Part shown: piece after piece, positions 63,072 to 64,000 of the stretch
Numbering within the stretch: the first letter of the stretch is position 1
Layout: each line of letters opens with the position of its first letter
NCBI GenBank assembly: GCA_012729375.1
Contig: JAAYDE010000087.1
Coordinates: 1 to 64,000 of the forward strand
Direction of reading: 5' to 3'
DNA: 64,000 nt
From: Deltaproteobacteria bacterium
Lineage (GTDB): Bacteria; Desulfobacterota; Desulfuromonadia; Desulfuromonadales; JAAYDE01
Position numbers and translations under genes: made by a program
Notes under the pieces: model-generated
The model's input: the letters and a program-made list of their open reading frames with translations, nothing else
What the model was told of the DNA's origin: nothing
Databases searched by the model: none

Positions 63072-63871
63072 AGGCTGAAAACGGCAACGCCGGGGTTATC
63101 ATCTCGGTACGCAACCTGAGCAACCGCTTCGGCACCAACGCGGTCCACGAAGATCTCGATCTGGATGTTTACCGGGGCGAGATCCTCGGCGTGGTCGGCG
63201 GTTCGGGCACGGGCAAATCGGTGCTGCTGCGCTCTATTGTCGGATTGCGCCGGCCCAGCGGCGGAACGGTGCGCATCTTCGGCGCAGATCTCCAGAACCT
63301 TTCCGCCGCCCGCCGCTCCCAGCTGGAACGGCGCAGCGGCGTGCTGTTTCAGAACGGCGCTCTCTTTTCGTCCCTGACGGTGATCGAAAACATCGCCCTG
63401 CCGCTGATTGAGCACGCCGGCCTGCCGCGTCCCGACGCGGAAAAACTCGCTGAGGTCAAACTGGTCATGGCCGGGCTGCCCAAAAAATCAGGGACACTAT
63501 TTCCCTCCGAGCTGTCCGGGGGCATGGTCAAGAGGGCCGCCCTGGCCCGTGCCTTGGCCCTCGATCCCGATCTGCTCTTCCTCGACGAGCCGACGGCCGG
63601 ACTCGATCCCATCGGTGCCGCCGCCTTCGACCAGCTGTTGCTGACCCTGAGAAACGCCTTCAATCTGACCGTTTTTCTGGTGACCCACGATCTCGACACC
63701 CTCTATACCACCTGTGACCGGGTCGCCGTCCTCTCCCGGAAAAAAGTGCTGGTCGTCGACCGCCTCGAGGTCGTCGCCGCCACCGACGATCCCTGGATCA
63801 AGGACTATTTCCACGGTCCCAGGGGCCGCGCCGCACAACAGGCTGCAGAAGCCGTTCACAAGGAGTTGTAA
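63068..63871 (+). CDS. MlaF-family ABC transporter ATP-binding protein
   Basis: GGSGTGKSVLLRSIVGLRRP, ELSGGMVKRAALARALALDPDLLFLDEPTAGLDP. Confidence 0.95.
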   Translation: MKAENGNAGVIISVRNLSNRFGTNAVHEDLDLDVYRGEILGVVGGSGTGKSVLLRSIVGLRRPSGGTVRIFGADLQNLSAARRSQLERRSGVLFQNGALFSSLTVIENIALPLIEHAGLPRPDAEKLAEVKLVMAGLPKKSGTLFPSELSGGMVKRAALARALALDPDLLFLDEPTAGLDPIGAAAFDQLLLTLRNAFNLTVFLVTHDLDTLYTTCDRVAVLSRKKVLVVDRLEVVAATDDPWIKDYFHGPRGRAAQQAAEAVHKEL

Positions 63872-64000
63872 ATGGAAACACGGGCCCATTACGTGCTTAT
63901 CGGCTTTTTTACCCTGATGGTCGCCGCCGGCGGACTTTTGTTCGGCCTGTGGCTGGCCAAAACGGGCACGAACCAGAATTACAAATATTACGACATCGTC
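63872..64000 (+). CDS. MlaD/MCE-family protein (partial, runs off window)
   Basis: METRAHYVLIGFFTLMVAAGGLLFGLWLAKTG... follows mlaEF; no stop before window end. Confidence 0.85.
   Translation, partial: METRAHYVLIGFFTLMVAAGGLLFGLWLAKTGTNQNYKYYDIV

Noticed and set aside
1-64000. CRISPR arrays, prophage, IS elements
   Set aside because: No regularly spaced direct repeats, cas genes, transposases or phage structural genes seen. The phage-holin-family protein at 51307..51702 is a widespread chromosomal membrane family, not prophage evidence.

Overview
Gene-dense, high-GC chromosomal window that looks like a Desulfuromonadales/Geobacterales-type deltaproteobacterium (inferred from gene content only). 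Most of it is core genome: miaB, bipA, a second EF-G, dusB-ntrB-ntrC, dnaB, the rpsF-rpsR-DUF2232-rplI operon, hppA, pth-rplY-prs, tRNA-Gln, ispE, and an Mla-type lipid transporter at the right edge. Accessory regions are: (i) a ~15 kb minus-strand efflux island with two tripartite RND pumps plus two MFS transporters (16.7-32.1 kb); (ii) a collapsed type III restriction-modification locus (54.75-56.95 kb) with a nonsense codon and several internal deletions; and (iii) a Feo iron-uptake locus (57.1-61.8 kb) with a divergent DtxR/IdeR-family gene, a 17/19 match to the DtxR/IdeR operator over the predicted feoA promoter, and small downstream ORFs, one interrupted by an in-frame TGA. Other oddities: an M48 peptidase-like protein with HQxxH instead of HExxH, a sigma-54 activator whose receiver domain has Glu at the phospho-acceptor position, a candidate sigma-54 promoter inside a ~0.9 kb intergenic region before an FlhG-like ATPase, and two structured intergenic elements. 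I found no CRISPR array, prophage or transposase. The Feo-associated small-protein cluster is the best candidate here for an under-described system; the evidence is suggestive, not conclusive.
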